A DNA stretch of 64,000 nucleotides from Butyricicoccus faecihominis (GTDB taxonomy: Bacteria; Bacillota; Clostridia; Oscillospirales; Butyricicoccaceae). The notes under the pieces are model-generated. The model searched no databases. It saw only the letters and a program-made list of their open reading frames with translations, and had not been told where the DNA came from. The translations under genes and the position numbers were made by a program. The DNA lies in the NCBI RefSeq assembly GCF_024462775.1, contig NZ_JANGCE010000012.1:23099-87098 (forward strand), given 5' to 3'. Below, piece after piece: positions 9,676 through 19,694 of the stretch (its first letter is position 1; the number at the start of each line of letters is the position of its first letter).

Positions 9676-9724
9676 AAATGGGGACATCATGAATAAATGG
9701 AATAAAGTTTGAGGGTAACCGAAA

Positions 9725-10711
9725 GTGAAAAGAGTAACGCTGAAGGAGATCGCGGACAGGCTGAACGTGTCCGTCAATACGGTTTCGCTGGTGCTGCGCA
9801 ACCAGCCGGGCATCAGCCGGGACACGCGGGAAGCTGTACTGAAAACAGCGGAGCAGCTCGGTTATCAGCCGCGCGCCGTGGCCGCGTGGAGGAATGTGCT
9901 GATCCTTTCCAACATCGAAAATACGGGCGACACCTATTTTTCTAACGAGTTTTTCAAGCAGATCAAGCTGGAACTGGAGCTGAACGGCTGTATCGCCGTT
10001 GCGCTGCACAATTTAAACGCGGTCAGCATCGAACGCATGCGCGAGGTGATCGACGAAAAGGGCGTCGAGGGCATCGTGGTGATCGACGAGATCGGCGAAC
10101 AGCACGCGCTGCTGTTGCAGCAGCTTGGGCTGCCGGTCGTGCTGTACAGCTTTTATTTTCCCAAAATACCGTTCAGCAGCGTGATGGAGGACAATATCAG
10201 CGCCATGAGCCTGATCGTGTCGCATCTGCGCGCCAAGGGGTATGCGCGCATCGGCTTTATCGGCAGTTTGGACAGCAGCAAATCCTTTGCCGAGCGCTGG
10301 CTGGGCACCATGCTCGCGCTCAAGGCGGAAGGCATGGAGGTGGACATGCGGCGCATGTTTATCGACCATACCTACAGCGAATGCTGCGACGTCGGCTTTT
10401 TAACGCAGCTTTTTACCGCCAGCCCGCTGCCGGACGCGCTGCTTTGCGGCAACGATAAAATCGCCATGGCCAGCATCAAGGCGCTGGGGCGGCTCGGCTA
10501 CGCCGTGCCGCGGGATATCGGCGTGGTCGGGTTCGACAATTCCGAGCTCGCGGGCCTGTGCATGCCGACGCTGACCACGGTCGATAACAATTCGCATTTG
10601 CAGGCGCGCACGGTCGTGCGCCGCCTGACCTATATGATGGACAGCGAGCGGCCGGTTCCGGTGGAACGCATCATCACCCCCGTCGCGCTGGTGCTGGGGG
10701 AATCCTGCTAA
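9725..10711 (+). CDS. LacI-family transcriptional regulator
   Basis: This 328-residue protein has an N-terminal LacI helix-turn-helix and hinge (VTLKEIADRLNVSVNTVSLVLR, then the QLGYQP hinge) followed by a sugar-sensing periplasmic-binding fold ending in DIGVVGFDNSELAGLCMPTLTTV. The start is GTG with GAGGG upstream. It has its own promoter and follows the sugar catabolic operon in the same direction, so it probably represses that operon and is released by the imported sugar or a breakdown product. Confidence 0.9.
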   Translation: MKRVTLKEIADRLNVSVNTVSLVLRNQPGISRDTREAVLKTAEQLGYQPRAVAAWRNVLILSNIENTGDTYFSNEFFKQIKLELELNGCIAVALHNLNAVSIERMREVIDEKGVEGIVVIDEIGEQHALLLQQLGLPVVLYSFYFPKIPFSSVMEDNISAMSLIVSHLRAKGYARIGFIGSLDSSKSFAERWLGTMLALKAEGMEVDMRRMFIDHTYSECCDVGFLTQLFTASPLPDALLCGNDKIAMASIKALGRLGYAVPRDIGVVGFDNSELAGLCMPTLTTVDNNSHLQARTVVRRLTYMMDSERPVPVERIITPVALVLGESC

Positions 10712-10784
10712 ACTTCTCTTTTTCTCTTTCTCTTCTCTAGGGCGCGCGGCGCGGCGGCTTTTTGGGCCCCCGCGCCGCGCGCCC
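10712..10784. repeat. Pyrimidine tract followed by a very GC-rich hairpin
   Basis: A 25-base T/C-only tract (10713-10738) is followed by a perfect 15-bp GC-only inverted repeat (10740-10754 with 10770-10784). No U-run follows, so it is not a classic terminator, though it may still halt transcripts. It abuts the repeat element that starts at 10783. Confidence 0.6.
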
Positions 10785-11189
10785 AATGTCATTAAGTTAA
10801 GAATGAGCAAGTAATAACTGGGCAGCAAATACCCTTTGGGCTCCCCCCGACGAGGGCATATGCGTAAACTTAAGCAGCGTATGCATAGCGCGCTCTTTGG
10901 GCTTCCCCCAACGAGGGGAAGCTGGGCCGCGCGAAGCGCGGGTCTGATGGGGGGCGTAAGAACCATTGGCATTGATGTGCGCAGTAACCTTCCAATGCGC
11001 TATTCGTTACGCCCCCCATTCGTCACGCGCCTACGGCGCGCGCCACCTTCCCCTCGTGGGGGGAAGGCCAGAAAACGGTCTTTGCCCCCGCGCATTGCTT
11101 AAGTTTACGCATATGCCCTCGTCGGGGGGAGGCCAAAGGGTGGTGCTATGCCGTATTGGAGTCGGTTATTCTTCATTTAATGACATTGG
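10783..11189. mobile_element. MITE-like repeat element, copy 1 (407 bp)
   Basis: The element is bounded by inverted CCAATGTCATT (10783-10793) and AATGACATTGG (11179-11189). Internally it is largely palindromic: the block beginning CCGACGAGGGCATATGCG near 10847 recurs inverted near 11120. It contains no credible gene. The same termini delimit the elements at 10.8, 20.6 and 44.0 kb, and the internal sequence recurs at the right edge of the window. It was probably mobilised by a transposase supplied elsewhere. Confidence 0.7.
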
Positions 11190-11241
11190 CCGCGCCCCAC
11201 TATTTTCCGGTGGAAAACTCCATACGGATTTCATAAAACCG

Positions 11242-11250
11242 TGCTATACT
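11242..11250 (+). promoter_or_regulatory. Extended -10 promoter of the two-component operon
   Basis: TGCTATACT is an extended -10 element (TG-N-TATACT), 26 bases before the GTG start. No good -35 box is visible, which is usual for extended -10 promoters. Confidence 0.5.
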
Positions 11251-11275
11251 GGTCGAAGAGCGAGGAGGCGATCGC

Positions 11276-11941
11276 GTGAAGCGGATTTTGGTGGTAGAGG
11301 ACGAACTGGAAATACAGGAGCTGCTGCTGGCGTACCTGCGCAGCGAGGGCTACGCGGTTACCCCGGCGGGGGACGGCATGCAGGCGGTGGACTTTTTTCG
11401 CCGGGAGCCGTTCGATCTGGTGCTGCTCGACGTGCTGCTGCCCAAGATAGACGGCTTCGGCGTGTGCGAGCTGATCCGGCGGGAATCCCGCGTGCCGGTG
11501 ATCATGCTCACCGCGCTGGACGGCGAAGCCGAACAGCTGCGCGGCTTTGATCTGGAAATAGACGACTATGTGACAAAGCCCTTTTCCATGCCCGTGCTGC
11601 TGCGCAAGATCGCGGCGGTGCTGCGCCGCGCGGGCGGGCAGACGGAGAGCAACCTGCTGCGCTACCGCGACCTGCTGCTCGATCTGGACGCGCGCGAATG
11701 CACGTTTCAGGGCGCGCCGGTCGAGCTGACCCAGCGCGAGTTCGACCTGCTCTGCGAGCTGGTGGGAAAGCCGGGCCGGGTGCACACGCGCGAGGTGCTT
11801 TTGAGCCGCCTGTGGGGCTATGACTTTTTGGGCGACGAGCGCATCGTGGACAGCCATATCAAGAACCTGCGCAAAAAGCTGCCCGCGGATTATATCGAAA
11901 CCATCAGGGGGGTGGGCTACCGTGCTGCGAAGGAAGCTTAG
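11276..11941 (+). CDS. OmpR/PhoB-family response regulator
   Basis: This 221-residue protein has a receiver domain (acidic pair EDE near residue 8, phospho-acceptor Asp52 in LVLLDVLLPK, the MLTALD segment, Lys in VTKPF) and a winged-helix DNA-binding domain (VELTQREFDLLCELV, then RVHTREVLLSRLWGYD and DSHIKNLRKKL). The GTG start follows GAGGAGG. The histidine kinase gene overlaps its 3' end, so the two form one system. The signal sensed is unknown. Confidence 0.93.
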   Translation: MKRILVVEDELEIQELLLAYLRSEGYAVTPAGDGMQAVDFFRREPFDLVLLDVLLPKIDGFGVCELIRRESRVPVIMLTALDGEAEQLRGFDLEIDDYVTKPFSMPVLLRKIAAVLRRAGGQTESNLLRYRDLLLDLDARECTFQGAPVELTQREFDLLCELVGKPGRVHTREVLLSRLWGYDFLGDERIVDSHIKNLRKKLPADYIETIRGVGYRAAKEA

Positions 11942-13430
11942 AGAAAGCCTTACGTTCCGCATTTTCAGCGTCACCTGCCTGCTGCTTCTGCTCGCGGGCG
12001 CGGTGACCTTCGGCTTCATCGTTTGGGCAACGCCCACCTCGTATCTGACCATCATGACCAGCGATCTGGATGAAAAGGCCGAGGTTTTGGCCGAGCGTCT
12101 GTCCGCCACCGCGTTTGACGACAGCGGACCCCTGCTGGACGCTTTTGTGCGGGACGAGGCGGACGTGATGATCGTCGGCCCGGATGGAAAAATCGTGCAA
12201 ACGCCGTCCAACCTCGCGGTCAGCCCGGTGTACGAGGATGATGATGAGAATGTCGTGGTCGTTTCCATCGGCGGGGGAGAGGATACGCTCGCCGTTTCGT
12301 CTGACGTTTCCGGTGCGGTCGCGGAAACGGTCTCTGTGCTCACCTCGTCGGATGCATCGGGTGAAATGACCTACGCCTTTGAATATCCCGACCGGCAGGG
12401 GGAATACACCATGGTGGTGTCGCCCCGCGTGCGGGTGGCGACCAATCAGGCGGTATCGGCGCTCGGCAAGGTCGCGCCTTGGCTGCTGGCCGTTATGCTG
12501 GTCTTTTCCGTTTTGTGCGCGCTGTTTTATTCCCGCTATATCACGCGGCCCATCGTGCGGCTGAGCGGCATTTCCCAGCGCATGGCGGAGCTGGATTTTG
12601 ACTGGAAATGCGGCGAAAAGCGGCTGGATGAGATCGGCGTTTTAGGCCGCAGTCTGGATGAGCTGTCCGGCCGCCTGTCCGCCGCGCTGGGCGACCTGCA
12701 AACCGCGAATGAAACGCTCAAAAGCGATATCGACCGCGAACGCGAGCTCGAACGGCAGCGGCTGCAATTTTTCTCCGCCGCCTCGCACGAGCTGAAAACC
12801 CCGGTGACCATCTTGAAGGGCCAGCTGACCGGCATGCTCGAAGGGGTGGACGTGTATCAGGACCGCGACGCCTATCTGGCAAAATCCCTGCGCGTGACCG
12901 CTCGCATGGAAGCGCTGGTGCAGGAGATTCTCACCGTGTCGCGCATCGAATCGAACGGGTTCGCGCTGCGGGAGCAGCCGACGGACTTGGGCGAAGCGGT
13001 AAGCGCCCAGCTCGCGCTGGATGAGGATTTGATCGAGCTAAAGGGCCTAGCGCTCACCGCCGAACTGCCCACGGGCACGATCGTTTCGGCCGACCCCGTT
13101 TTGCTGCGCAAGGTGCTGGATAACATATTGTCCAACGCGGTGTTTTACGCGCCGGAGGGGGCGAAGCTGCGCGTCGCCCTGCAAACGGAGCCGGAGGAGG
13201 CCGTGCTGACCGTGGAAAACAGCGGCTCGCACATACCGGAGGACGCGCTGGCCCATGTGTTCGAGGCCTTTTACCGGGCGGATAGCTCGCGCAACCGCCG
13301 CACCGGCGGCAGCGGGCTGGGTCTGTACATCGTCAAGATGATACTCGACCGCCACGGCGCCGGCTACGCCATACAAAACACGGCGGACGGCGTGCGGTTC
13401 ACCATCCGCTGGCCGAAAAAACTACCCTAA
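11922..13430 (+). CDS. Sensor histidine kinase (partner of the preceding regulator)
   Basis: This 502-residue membrane kinase starts at a GTG (11922) inside the end of the regulator gene. An N-terminal membrane span, an extracellular sensor region of about 130 residues, and a second span near residues 185-205 are followed by a HAMP-like segment. The dimerisation/phosphoacceptor box is SHELKTP with His289. The catalytic domain shows N box LDNILSNAVFY, G1 VENSGSHIP, F box FEAFYRAD and G2 GGSGLGLYI. The sensor part has no motif I recognise. Confidence 0.9.
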   Translation: MLRRKLRESLTFRIFSVTCLLLLLAGAVTFGFIVWATPTSYLTIMTSDLDEKAEVLAERLSATAFDDSGPLLDAFVRDEADVMIVGPDGKIVQTPSNLAVSPVYEDDDENVVVVSIGGGEDTLAVSSDVSGAVAETVSVLTSSDASGEMTYAFEYPDRQGEYTMVVSPRVRVATNQAVSALGKVAPWLLAVMLVFSVLCALFYSRYITRPIVRLSGISQRMAELDFDWKCGEKRLDEIGVLGRSLDELSGRLSAALGDLQTANETLKSDIDRERELERQRLQFFSAASHELKTPVTILKGQLTGMLEGVDVYQDRDAYLAKSLRVTARMEALVQEILTVSRIESNGFALREQPTDLGEAVSAQLALDEDLIELKGLALTAELPTGTIVSADPVLLRKVLDNILSNAVFYAPEGAKLRVALQTEPEEAVLTVENSGSHIPEDALAHVFEAFYRADSSRNRRTGGSGLGLYIVKMILDRHGAGYAIQNTADGVRFTIRWPKKLP

Positions 13431-13440
13431 CAAAATAGGA

Positions 13441-13476
13441 AAGGCTGTTGCAACATGGGTTGCAACAGCCTTTTTT
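13441..13476. terminator. Terminator between convergent genes
   Basis: A perfect 14-bp stem (13441-13454 with 13459-13472) with a four-base loop runs into a T-run on the + strand. It ends the two-component operon and sits just beyond the stop of the convergent ketimine-reductase-like gene. Confidence 0.88.
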
Positions 13477-13479
13477 AGC

Positions 13480-14442
13480 TTATACACTTTGATACACGGT
13501 GATGGCCATGGCCACATCCAACACACAGGAGCCGACGCTTTCGTACAGGGTGATCTCGCCGTCGCTTTGGCGGCCGGGAATGTTTTTTACCAGCACGTCG
13601 CCCACGCTGCCGCGCACCTTGTCACGCGCGATCAGGCCCTGCGCAAGGGGAATCAGAATATCGCCCGCGGCGGCCCACAGCCCGTCCACATGCTCGGTGA
13701 CGACAAAGCTTGCTTGCTCAACGGTCTGCGCGTCGATCTCCTGCATCGTGGGGGTGAACGAGCCAATGGCGTTCACATGTGTGCCGGGGCGGAGCGCCGC
13801 GCCGTCAAAAACGGGCGTGCGCGAGGGGGTGGCGGTACAGACGATATCGGAGCCCTCCACGCACTGTTCGCCGCTGCCGCACGGGATGATCTCGTACGGG
13901 CGGTTGCGGGCGGCGGCGATCCGTTTGGCAAAAGCGTTCATGCGCTCCGTGGAGCGGTCGAAAATGCGAAGCTCGGTGAGGGGGCGGACCTCCTGAATGG
14001 CCAATGCCTGCGTAAAGGCCTGCGTGCCGGTGCCGATGATGCCGAGCCTGCACGCGTCCCGCCGCGCCAAAAGCCCGGTGGCGACCCCGGCGCTCGCGCC
14101 GGTTTTCAGCGCGGTCAGGTAATTGGCGCCGATCAGGGCCAGCTGCTCGCCGTTTTGCGTGGAATACAGGCTGATGGTGGATTGGTCGCAGGGCAGCCCT
14201 GCTTTCACATTGTCCGGAAACACGGCTGAAAATTTGGAGCCGAAGATCGGCATATTGGTACAGACGGCGGTGAGCCATTGCCCCATGTTTTTTTCACTGC
14301 CCACCGGCATGACGATGCGGCCGCCGGGGTACATTTCCCCCCTGACGCAGGCGCGGTAGGCGTTTTCCACGGTTTGCAGCGCGGTTTTCATATCGAGCGC
14401 CGCGGCGGCCTGCTCTTCCGGGATGATCTTCATGTTTTTCAT
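13480..14442 (-). CDS. Ornithine cyclodeaminase/mu-crystallin family protein (probable ketimine reductase)
   Basis: This 320-residue protein has the family's NAD(P)-binding motif GIIGTGTQA (about residue 135), preceded by ALKTGASAGVATGLLA, and the EIDAQTV...FVVTEHVDG segment. Members act as ornithine cyclodeaminase, alanine dehydrogenase or delta-1-pyrroline-2-carboxylate reductase. It lies 15 bases downstream of a proline-racemase-family gene in the same operon. In known hydroxyproline pathways that pairing favours pyrroline-2-carboxylate (ketimine) reductase, which is inference here. AAAGGAG precedes the ATG. Confidence 0.82.
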   Translation of the reverse strand: MKNMKIIPEEQAAAALDMKTALQTVENAYRACVRGEMYPGGRIVMPVGSEKNMGQWLTAVCTNMPIFGSKFSAVFPDNVKAGLPCDQSTISLYSTQNGEQLALIGANYLTALKTGASAGVATGLLARRDACRLGIIGTGTQAFTQALAIQEVRPLTELRIFDRSTERMNAFAKRIAAARNRPYEIIPCGSGEQCVEGSDIVCTATPSRTPVFDGAALRPGTHVNAIGSFTPTMQEIDAQTVEQASFVVTEHVDGLWAAAGDILIPLAQGLIARDKVRGSVGDVLVKNIPGRQSDGEITLYESVGSCVLDVAMAITVYQSV

Positions 14443-14457
14443 AAGAAACGCTCCTTT

Positions 14458-15510
14458 TTACGCCCAGATATCGCCGACCGTAAAACCGTTCGGGAAGGGG
14501 TCGGTCGGGTCGAGCACATAGGTGTTGTAGCCGTAGATCCACGATTGTCCGCCCACGGTGGGCACCACCGCGTCGTAATCGCCGATCTTGGTCTCTTCCA
14601 CCAGTTCGCCGGTGTAGACGATGCCGAGTATGCCCTCGTGCCGGAACTTTTGGTGCAGGGGGAGCTGGCCCTTCGCGTGCAGCACCGCCATTTTCGCGCA
14701 GGTGCCGGTGCCGCAGGGGCAGCGGTCGAGCGCGGCGGTCCAAGTGGCGGGATTGTCCAGATCGACAAGGCCGCTGCCGACGCGAACGGAATTTTTCCAG
14801 TCTGCCGCCGGGTTATCGGTGGGGCCGGACAGCTCCACATTGGTGATGCCGATGCCGGGATAATCCGGGTGGGCGACCGGAAGCTGCTCCTGCGCCGCGC
14901 CGAGGATGAGCGACGTGACGCGGGCGATCTCCGCGCCGTGCGACGGGATCAGCTCCAGCCCCGGGAACTGCCGCACATCCGCGATCACGTAGAACATGCC
15001 GCCCCACGCCACGTCCACCGTCACCTTGCCCAGATGCGGCACCTCGATCTCCCGATCCAGATAGACCGCGAAGGCGGGCACGTTGCGGAAGGTGACCTGC
15101 GTGACCTTGCCGCCCTGACATTCGGCCTTGATGCGGATCAGCCCGGCGGGGGCTTCCAGCGTAAACTCTGTGACCGGCTCCTGCATGGGCAGCATACCGG
15201 TTTCCAGCAGCACGGTGGCGACGGAAATGGTGTTGCCGCCGGACATGACAGGGTATTCCACCTGCTCCATAATGATAAAGCCCGCGTCGGCCTCCGGGTG
15301 CTTGGGGGGCACCAGCAGGTTGACGCACATCGGCGGATAGCCCCGCGGCTCGCGGCACATCAGCATGCGCACCTGATCGTCGTTTTGTTCCAGCCATTTC
15401 ATTTGTTCGTATACGGTGGCCCCGGGAATATGCGGCACGCCGCCTGTGATTACGCGCATGGGTTCGCCGGAATGGGTCTCAACCGTGGTAAAAATCCTCT
15501 GAAAGCTCAT
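14458..15510 (-). CDS. Proline racemase superfamily protein (hydroxyproline epimerase/dehydratase-like)
   Basis: This 350-residue protein has the superfamily fold markers VRMLMCREPRGYP and the two active-site blocks. The first catalytic Cys is replaced by Ser90 (VMSGGNTI instead of the usual M-C-G-H), while the second is kept as Cys266 in PCGTGTCAK. Such Cys substitutions separate true proline racemases from hydroxyproline epimerases and dehydratases. With the ketimine reductase partner, a hydroxyproline- or proline-type substrate is likely, but which reaction is open. AAGGAGG lies before the ATG. Confidence 0.85.
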   Translation of the reverse strand: MSFQRIFTTVETHSGEPMRVITGGVPHIPGATVYEQMKWLEQNDDQVRMLMCREPRGYPPMCVNLLVPPKHPEADAGFIIMEQVEYPVMSGGNTISVATVLLETGMLPMQEPVTEFTLEAPAGLIRIKAECQGGKVTQVTFRNVPAFAVYLDREIEVPHLGKVTVDVAWGGMFYVIADVRQFPGLELIPSHGAEIARVTSLILGAAQEQLPVAHPDYPGIGITNVELSGPTDNPAADWKNSVRVGSGLVDLDNPATWTAALDRCPCGTGTCAKMAVLHAKGQLPLHQKFRHEGILGIVYTGELVEETKIGDYDAVVPTVGGQSWIYGYNTYVLDPTDPFPNGFTVGDIWA

Positions 15511-15796
15511 GACGGTACCTCCTTTTTGATAGTTTTACAATAGTAGACCCGCGGGGGCAAAGCAAGCCGCACTTTGCACAAAACACGCCCTGCTGTTTTT
15601 CCACTTTGCACAGTGGCCCAAAGGATTTTGAACCTGTAACGCAAGTGGTCCTTTATTTCGCGTACCACTGGACGTTTCTGTTTTCCACAAATTTTTATGG
15701 AAAGCTTCGTGAAATATGCCCAAGGTGGGTGGGAAAACTTGCGGCCCCGTCCGGTACGCCTTATAATGAAAAATAACGGCAAGGGGGATTGTGAAA
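15511..15796. promoter_or_regulatory. Divergent control region of the proline-racemase operon and GntR gene
   Basis: For the GntR gene, TTGCGG (15739-15744) and TATAAT (15762-15767) are 17 bases apart. Two imperfect inverted repeats, CCACT...AGTGG (15601-15616) and GTGGTC...GTACCAC (15645-15668), lie on the racemase side and are candidate operators. The minus-strand promoter itself was not identified with confidence. Confidence 0.5.
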
Positions 15797-16528
15797 ATGA
15801 AACACCAATGTATTGAGGAAGATATCCGGGGCCTGATTCTTTCCGGCGACGGGGTGGCGGCGGACGGGCAGCTTTGCAGCGAGCGCGATCTGGCCGCCCG
15901 GTTTCGGGTCAGCCGTTCCACGGTTCGCAAAGCGATTGATTCCCTGTGCAGCCAAGGCTGGCTGATCCGCTTCCACGGCCGGGGAACCTATGTGAAGAAT
16001 ATGAAGGATTTTCACTGTTCCCAGTCGCTCTATTCGGTCACGCGGTGCGCCCAGCACTATGAGGAGCTGGGCATGCAGCCGCTCGTTACGGTATTGGAAC
16101 AGGCGGTGGTGCCCGCGAACCAAACCATTGCGTCCTATTTGAAAATCGCGGAAGGCGATCCGGTTCTAAAGCTGCAAAAGCTCTATCAGGCGAACCGCCT
16201 GATCCTCAATCTATCGGTCTCGTATCTGTCGCCGGCGGATTTTCCGGGTATCGAAAATCAGGATTTTTCCATACCGATCTGTGAGGTGCTCCGCGCCCGG
16301 TACGGCGCGTACCCCAGAAAAACGGAAAACACCATCGAAGCCGTGCTGCCCTCTGCGGAGATCGCCAAAAACCTAAAGATCACGGAAACAACGCCCATTT
16401 TGCTGTTTGAATCGCTCACGACCGGCATCATGAACGGGCGTTATTTGCCGCTGGAATATTATAAGACCTATCACCGCACGGATCACCTGCGCTTTCGCTT
16501 TGATCAGGAACACGAAGCGGTGGACTGA
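15797..16528 (+). CDS. GntR-family regulator, HutC type
   Basis: This 243-residue protein has an N-terminal GntR winged helix (LCSERDLAARFRVSRSTVRKAIDSL...GRGTYV) and a C-terminal ligand-sensing UTRA domain (EGDPVLKLQKLY, LPLEYYKTYHRTDHLRFRF). The ATG at 15797 lies 9 bases after GGGGG and is preferred to a GTG at 15791. It is divergent from the racemase/ketimine-reductase operon and probably controls it in response to the amino-acid substrate. The ABC genes downstream could also be co-transcribed. Confidence 0.88.
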   Translation: MKHQCIEEDIRGLILSGDGVAADGQLCSERDLAARFRVSRSTVRKAIDSLCSQGWLIRFHGRGTYVKNMKDFHCSQSLYSVTRCAQHYEELGMQPLVTVLEQAVVPANQTIASYLKIAEGDPVLKLQKLYQANRLILNLSVSYLSPADFPGIENQDFSIPICEVLRARYGAYPRKTENTIEAVLPSAEIAKNLKITETTPILLFESLTTGIMNGRYLPLEYYKTYHRTDHLRFRFDQEHEAVD

Positions 16529-16632
16529 AACCGCCGTTTCTCCACACAAAACACAAATAGGCTTCAAGGGCGGTTCAAAGTCCGGCGGTATCCTTATCTC
16601 GTACTCCAAACGAGAAAGGATGCCTGAACCTT

Positions 16633-17489
<857 letters not shown>

Positions 17490-17493
<4 letters not shown>

Positions 17494-19694
17494 AAACGCT
17501 GCATTTCCTTTGGGTAGAGTGGGGGCGGCTGCTGCGCCGCCCGGCGCTGCTCGCGGTAGCGGTGCTGTCGCTTTTGTCGCCCATTCTGGGGCTGACGATC
17601 TACCGCCCGCTTTTTTCGGCCAACGCGGATACCTACGCGACCACCATGTCCGGCATGTACATCGCGAACCCCGCGCTGGCGGGCGGCCTGCTCGGCGCGT
17701 TCCTGTTCGCCGCGCTCACCGTTTTGGAGCTGGACCGCACGCGGCGGCACCGCGTCGATCTGCTGGTGGACGCGGTGATCTCGCCGCTCACCGCCGCCAT
17801 CGTGCGGCTGCTCGCGCTCATGGCCGCCGCCGTCACGGTGCAGGCGGTGGTGGCGCTTATTTGGCTGCCCTTTACCATGCTCGCGGTGGGCGCGGTGTTT
17901 TCGCTGAAAACCTATTTGCTCTGCTACTTTGTCTTGATGTTCGGCGCGCTGCCGCTCGCTATTTTGTTTGCCGCCGCCGCGTACCAGATCACCGCGCGGG
18001 CCGATCTTTCCATCGCGCTGTTTATCGCGTTTGCCGCGCTCAGTCTCACCGTATGGAGCGGTAATTGGCTTCTTCGCTGGCTGAATCCGTCGGTTTTCGC
18101 GGTATCGGACGATTTTTCCAACAACCGGCTGTTTTACACCATCCTCTATATGCGCCTAACTTGGCTGCTCGCGCTTTTGGGTGTGTGGATCGTGTCGTAC
18201 CTGTGCGTGCGGCGGTACGGCCGGGGCGCGTTCGGCTCGCTCCGCGTCAATCTGCGCCGGGCGTACCGGCCCGTCCTCGCGGCGCTGCTGCTCTTTGCGA
18301 GCGGCGCGGCCTATGCCCGGCAGCCGTTTTTCGATCACAGCGTGCCCTATGACGAAAACAGCGCGTTTTACCAAACAGAATCGGATGGAGCGGTCACTTG
18401 CTCCGCGCGCTATGCCGATGTGCGCCCCGATGTCCGCACGGGCGAGCTTTTCGGAACGGCCACCTACCAGCTGCATAATCAAGGCGGAAAGCCGTGCACG
18501 GCCGAGTTTGCGACCGATCCCGGCTACGCCATCGATTTCGTGACGGCAAACGGCGCGCCCGCGCCCTTTACCATCGGCGAATGGGAGGAGCAAAACGCAA
18601 AAACCTTTACCGTGGAGCTGCCCGCGGACGCGGAAATAGAACTGCGGATCGCCTACGGCGGTTACCCGCAGGATTGGAACATCGTCAGCGAAATACCGGG
18701 CGACCCGGAGATCAGCGATACCTATATGCGGCTGGAAAATTGGGTGCTCGCGCCCACGCCGCAGGATGTGGGGTACGCAGGGGAAGGGCCTGTGCCCGCT
18801 ATTATGGATCTGACGCTGCCCGCCGGTATGCAGGCCGTGCAGTTCGGCGACGCAAAAACCGAGCGCCGGAGCGAGAACGCGGATGGCACGGCCACTTGGC
18901 GCATCACGGACACCGGCTATAACATGATCGTTTACGCGGGCGATTACGTGACCGAGCAGATCGAGGCGGCGGGGCTGACCATCGACCTGTACATCGGCCG
19001 CAAGCACAAGGAGATCATGGAGCAGGTGGGCGCGAAGGAATCCATCCGGCGGGTGATCGAGTACTGTTCCGAAAAATACGGCCCGCTTTCCTTCTACGCG
19101 GACGGCAGGTTCAAGCTGATCCAGACCCGCGTGGCGGGCGGCGGCTATGCCGGGCGCGGGGCCAGCTCGATGAACGAACTGGATTTCACCGCGAATAATC
19201 TTAAGGATACCGGAAAGGGCGGCGTCGCGGGCGAAGTCGTCATTCACGAGCTGGTGCACCAATGGTGGGGCCTTGGCAATATGTTCGATGAAGAAGATTT
19301 GTGGTCGTCCGAAGGGCTGACCGTCTACACCACCTATCGCATCGCCAAGGAGCTTTACGGTGAAGCGTACGCCAAGTCGAACTATATCGACCGTTGGCAG
19401 GAGCAAGCGGATGATTACTATCAAAATTTCTACGTGCGCCACCCCGAATATCTGGACGCGCTGCCCGAAGCGTTCCAGCTGGGGATCGCCGCAAGCCTTA
19501 CCGGTACGCGCCGCTACGCCGAAATGCCGCTGAAAATATTAAAGGCGGAGCAGCTCGTCGGCGGGGAGCAAGCCATGGACAAGATCCTTTACGACCTTTT
19601 CCAGCGCGAGATCGATTATACGAATCCGTACCTGACCTATCAGCAATTTTTAGACGCCTGCGGGCTGACGGAGGAGGAGCTTGACCTTGGGTAA
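17490..19694 (+). CDS. ABC permease fused to an M1-like metallopeptidase domain
   Basis: This 734-residue protein has two parts. Residues 1-280 carry about six membrane spans in an ABC-2-like permease arrangement. Residues 290-734 form an extracytoplasmic domain with a gluzincin zinc site: HELVHQWW (His586, Glu587, His590) followed 18 residues later by Glu in SSEGLTVYTTY. The usual GxMEN exopeptidase loop of M1 enzymes is replaced by SSMNEL. Similar permease/M1 fusions exist in other bacteria. It probably both exports or senses and cleaves a peptide, but the substrate is unknown. Confidence 0.85.

Noticed and set aside
8008..9825. A 605-codon open frame on the minus strand
   Set aside because: It is antisense to the permease, zinc dehydrogenase and start of the LacI gene, all of which have clear motifs and ribosome sites.
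10740..10784. GC-only hairpin considered as the LacI gene terminator
   Set aside because: There is no T-run after the stem, and it directly joins a repeat element, so I list it as a repeat.
10836..11102. Small ORF inside the repeat element
   Set aside because: It has no ribosome site and its sequence is made of the inverted repeats; coding is unlikely.
14278..15543. A 421-codon open frame on the plus strand
   Set aside because: It is antisense to the proline-racemase-family gene and shows only shadow composition.
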